From the NCBI RefSeq assembly GCF_029589435.1, contig NZ_JARRAG010000001.1:300808-364807 (forward strand): a stretch of 64,000 nt of DNA, read 5' to 3'. The first letter of the stretch is position 1. The number at the start of each line of letters is the position of its first letter. Made by a program: the position numbers and the translations under genes. Shown piece after piece: positions 62,250-64,000 of the stretch. The notes beneath the pieces were generated by a model, which saw nothing but the letters and a program-made list of their open reading frames with translations, did not search any database and had not been told where the DNA came from. This DNA is from Paludisphaera mucosa (GTDB lineage Bacteria; Planctomycetota; Planctomycetia; Isosphaerales; Isosphaeraceae).

Positions 62250-63809
62250 TCATTCCGGAACGGCCCGCGACGACGCGACGCGGGCGGCGAGGGCCTCGAC
62301 GAGCCCGTCCCAGGTGTGGACGGGCGCCTCCACCGCGACGTCCCAGCCCAGCCCGTTCGCGGTCGCCGTGGTGACCGGGCTGATCGTCGCCAGCTTGACC
62401 TCCCGGCCCACCCGCCGCCGGCCTTCCGGCGACAGGAGCGCGTGCAGCCGGGCCGTGATCGCCGAGCTGGACAGGGTGATCCAGTCCACCGAGCCCTCCT
62501 CGATCCGCGCCAGGACGGCGGGGGGCAGGTCCTCGGCGTCGGCGTTGCGGTAGACGGCCACCTGGTCGACCTGGGCCTTCGCGCCCAGCTCGTCCTTGAG
62601 GATCGTCCGTCCCCGGTCCGCCCGGGCCAGCAGGATCCGCGAGCCGGCCGCGACCGCCCCCAGCGCCTCCGCCAGCGATTCCGACCGGAACGACGGCGGG
62701 ATCAGGTCGGCGCGCAGATGAAAACGGGCGAGGGCCTCCGCCGTGCTCGGCCCGATGGCCGCCAGCCGGACGCCCCCCAGCGCCCGCAGGTCGCCACCGC
62801 GCTCCAGGAGCCGGCCCAGGAACCGCCGGACGCCGTTGCTCGACGTGAAGACGAGCCAGTCGTACTCGCCCAGGCGGTCGAGGGCCGCGTCGAGCGGGCC
62901 GAGGTCGTCGAGGGGGAGGATCTCGACCGTGGGGGCGATCAGGACCTCGGCCCCGATCGCCTCAAGAGCGGCGGCCGACCGCTCGGCCTCCTCGCGAGGG
63001 CGCGTCACGACGATCCGCAGGCCGAAGAGCGGGCGGGCCTCGAACCACGCCAGGTCCTCGCGCCGCGTCACGACGTCGCCGACGACCAGCAGGGCGGGGG
63101 GGCGGACGCGGCTCGTCTTCGCCAGGTCGGCGATCGTCCCCAGGGTCCCGGAGACGACCCGCTGCGCCGGCGTCGAGCCCGATTCGACGACCGCGGACGG
63201 CGTTTCGGCCGGCTTCCCCTCGCGGAGGAGCCGTCGGGCGATGTCGGCCAGGTGGGTCACGCCCATGTAGAACACGAGGGTCCCGGGGAACTCCGCCAGC
63301 GCCGGCCAGTCCAGCCGCGAGCGGGGGTCGGCGGCCTCGGAGACCTCCGGCGCCTGGTGCCCGGTGATGAAGGCGACGGCCGAGGCCGTCCCCCGGCTGG
63401 TGACCGGGATGCCCGCGCAGGCCGTCGCGCCCACGCCGGCGGTCACGCCCGGGACGATCGCGAAGGGGATCCCGCGCTCACGCAGGAAGGCCGCCTCCTC
63501 GGCGCCGCGGCCGAAGACCAGGGGGTCGCCCCCCTTGAGCCGGACGACCGCCTTGCCGGCCGCCGCGTGCTCGGCCAGGGCGTGGTTGATCTGGTCCTGG
63601 GTCAGCGTGCAGTGGCCGACCGACTTGCCGGCGCGGATCCGCAGGGCCCCCGCCGGGGCGAGGTCCAGCAGCCGCTCGTTGGCCAGGTGGTCGAAGACGA
63701 CGACGTCGGCTCGGGCGAGGACCTCGGCCCCGCGGAGCGTGAGCAGGCCGGGGTCGCCGGGGCCGGCGCCGACGAGGTGGACGATTCCGGGGCGGGTCGT
63801 TGGCGTCAT
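62250..63809 (-). CDS. CobA-HemD fusion: uroporphyrinogen-III C-methyltransferase / uroporphyrinogen-III synthase
   Basis: A 519-residue fusion. The first half (about 1-250) is a SAM-dependent methyltransferase: VHLVGAGPGDPGLLTLRGAE, VVRLKGGDPLVFGRGAEEAA and VPGVTAGVGATACAGIPVTS. It makes precorrin-2 for siroheme and cobalamin. The second half (about 258-510) is a HemD domain: RIVVTRPREEAERSAAALEA, WLVFTSSNGVRRFL and WITLSSSAITARLHALL, closing uroporphyrinogen III from hydroxymethylbilane. Such fusions are common in several phyla. Start ATG 63809. Its 19-base distance to the gene at 63829 suggests an operon. Confidence 0.95.
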   Translation of the reverse strand: MTPTTRPGIVHLVGAGPGDPGLLTLRGAEVLARADVVVFDHLANERLLDLAPAGALRIRAGKSVGHCTLTQDQINHALAEHAAAGKAVVRLKGGDPLVFGRGAEEAAFLRERGIPFAIVPGVTAGVGATACAGIPVTSRGTASAVAFITGHQAPEVSEAADPRSRLDWPALAEFPGTLVFYMGVTHLADIARRLLREGKPAETPSAVVESGSTPAQRVVSGTLGTIADLAKTSRVRPPALLVVGDVVTRREDLAWFEARPLFGLRIVVTRPREEAERSAAALEAIGAEVLIAPTVEILPLDDLGPLDAALDRLGEYDWLVFTSSNGVRRFLGRLLERGGDLRALGGVRLAAIGPSTAEALARFHLRADLIPPSFRSESLAEALGAVAAGSRILLARADRGRTILKDELGAKAQVDQVAVYRNADAEDLPPAVLARIEEGSVDWITLSSSAITARLHALLSPEGRRRVGREVKLATISPVTTATANGLGWDVAVEAPVHTWDGLVEALAARVASSRAVPE

Positions 63810-63828
63810 GTCCGGGGGGCCGATGCGA

Positions 63829-64000
63829 TCAGAGGACGGCCAGCGGGCCGCGGGTGACGCCGTACTGGTTCGAGGCCTTCAGCTCGCGCCAGAGGGTCTT
63901 GCCGTCGCGGAGGCCGGCGGCGGTCTCGCGGTAGAGGGTCACGGTCCGCGCGACGGCCTCGGGGGCGTCGTCGAGGAACTCGATGCGGAGGTGGCGGACG
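63829..64000 (-). CDS. C-terminal end of a protein, possibly U32-family peptidase
   Basis: The reverse frame from the window edge to stop at 63829-63831 gives VRHLRIEFLDDAPEAVARTV, TLYRETAAGLRDGKTLWREL and KASNQYGVTRGPLAVL. The closing QxGVTRGxL after an LWRxLKA helix resembles the end of U32-family peptidases as I remember them; this rests on about 55 residues. The rest lies outside the window. It is upstream of the CobA-HemD gene in the same orientation. Confidence 0.4.
   Translation of the reverse strand, partial: VRHLRIEFLDDAPEAVARTVTLYRETAAGLRDGKTLWRELKASNQYGVTRGPLAVL

Overview
The window reads as chromosomal DNA of a high-GC planctomycete, most likely of the Isosphaeraceae (Paludisphaera/Singulisphaera type). 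Supporting signs are the very high GC content, a RIB-like ECF sigma factor overlapping a Ser/Thr kinase with TPR repeats, a PEP-CTERM protein, a DUF1080 protein, a redoxin-cytochrome fusion protein, and secreted proteins opening with the LEERLTLN/LETRELMA-type motif common on planctomycete surface proteins. This placement is inference from gene content; no rRNA is present.

Layout. 1-5.4 kb: a thioesterase tail, an IS4 relic, a MacB-type ABC exporter (ATPase plus permease) and a large secreted redoxin/cytochrome/copper-monooxygenase-like protein. 5.5-9.7 kb: a decayed copper-oxidase group (cytochrome c, SCO1, multicopper oxidase) carrying a nonsense codon and frameshifts and cut at one end by an IS21 remnant. 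10-18 kb: four putative surface or secreted proteins, including an unrecognised 1354-residue protein. 18.2-22.5 kb: an IS wreck (IS630 relic, dead IS5-family element, Tn3 relic split by an intact IS66 element). 22.6-30.2 kb: four secreted proteins, two of them (22602 and 28581) sharing an N-terminal signature, with a trypsin-like protein and an astacin metallopeptidase between them; this is my best candidate for an undescribed system. 30.5-36.6 kb: a second mobile-DNA graveyard with one probably complete IS630 element using a -1 frameshift, ending in a broken tyrosine recombinase beside tRNA-Leu.

36.6-43.5 kb is core genome: tRNA-Leu, tRNA-Ser, a BamE-like lipoprotein candidate, a bifunctional-nuclease-domain protein, valS, a Uma2-family protein and cimA. 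43.6-48 kb has two SUKH (SMI1/KNR4) family genes, one of strikingly low GC, around a secreted nitrilase-type hydrolase. 48.4-53.3 kb: sigma factor/kinase pair, PEP-CTERM protein and DUF1080 protein. 53.4-56.8 kb: a sugar-acid (gluconate/ketogluconate) locus of a divergent SDR, a LacI-type regulator, a D-2-hydroxyacid dehydrogenase and gluconokinase, with two matching operator-like palindromes. 56.9-64 kb: small membrane protein, uracil-DNA glycosylase family protein, BlaI/BlaR-like pair, three tandem Hsp20 genes behind a sigma-54-like promoter, and a CobA-HemD fusion for siroheme/tetrapyrrole synthesis.

Coordinates and motifs were read by eye. Family assignments come from remembered motifs, not from database searches.
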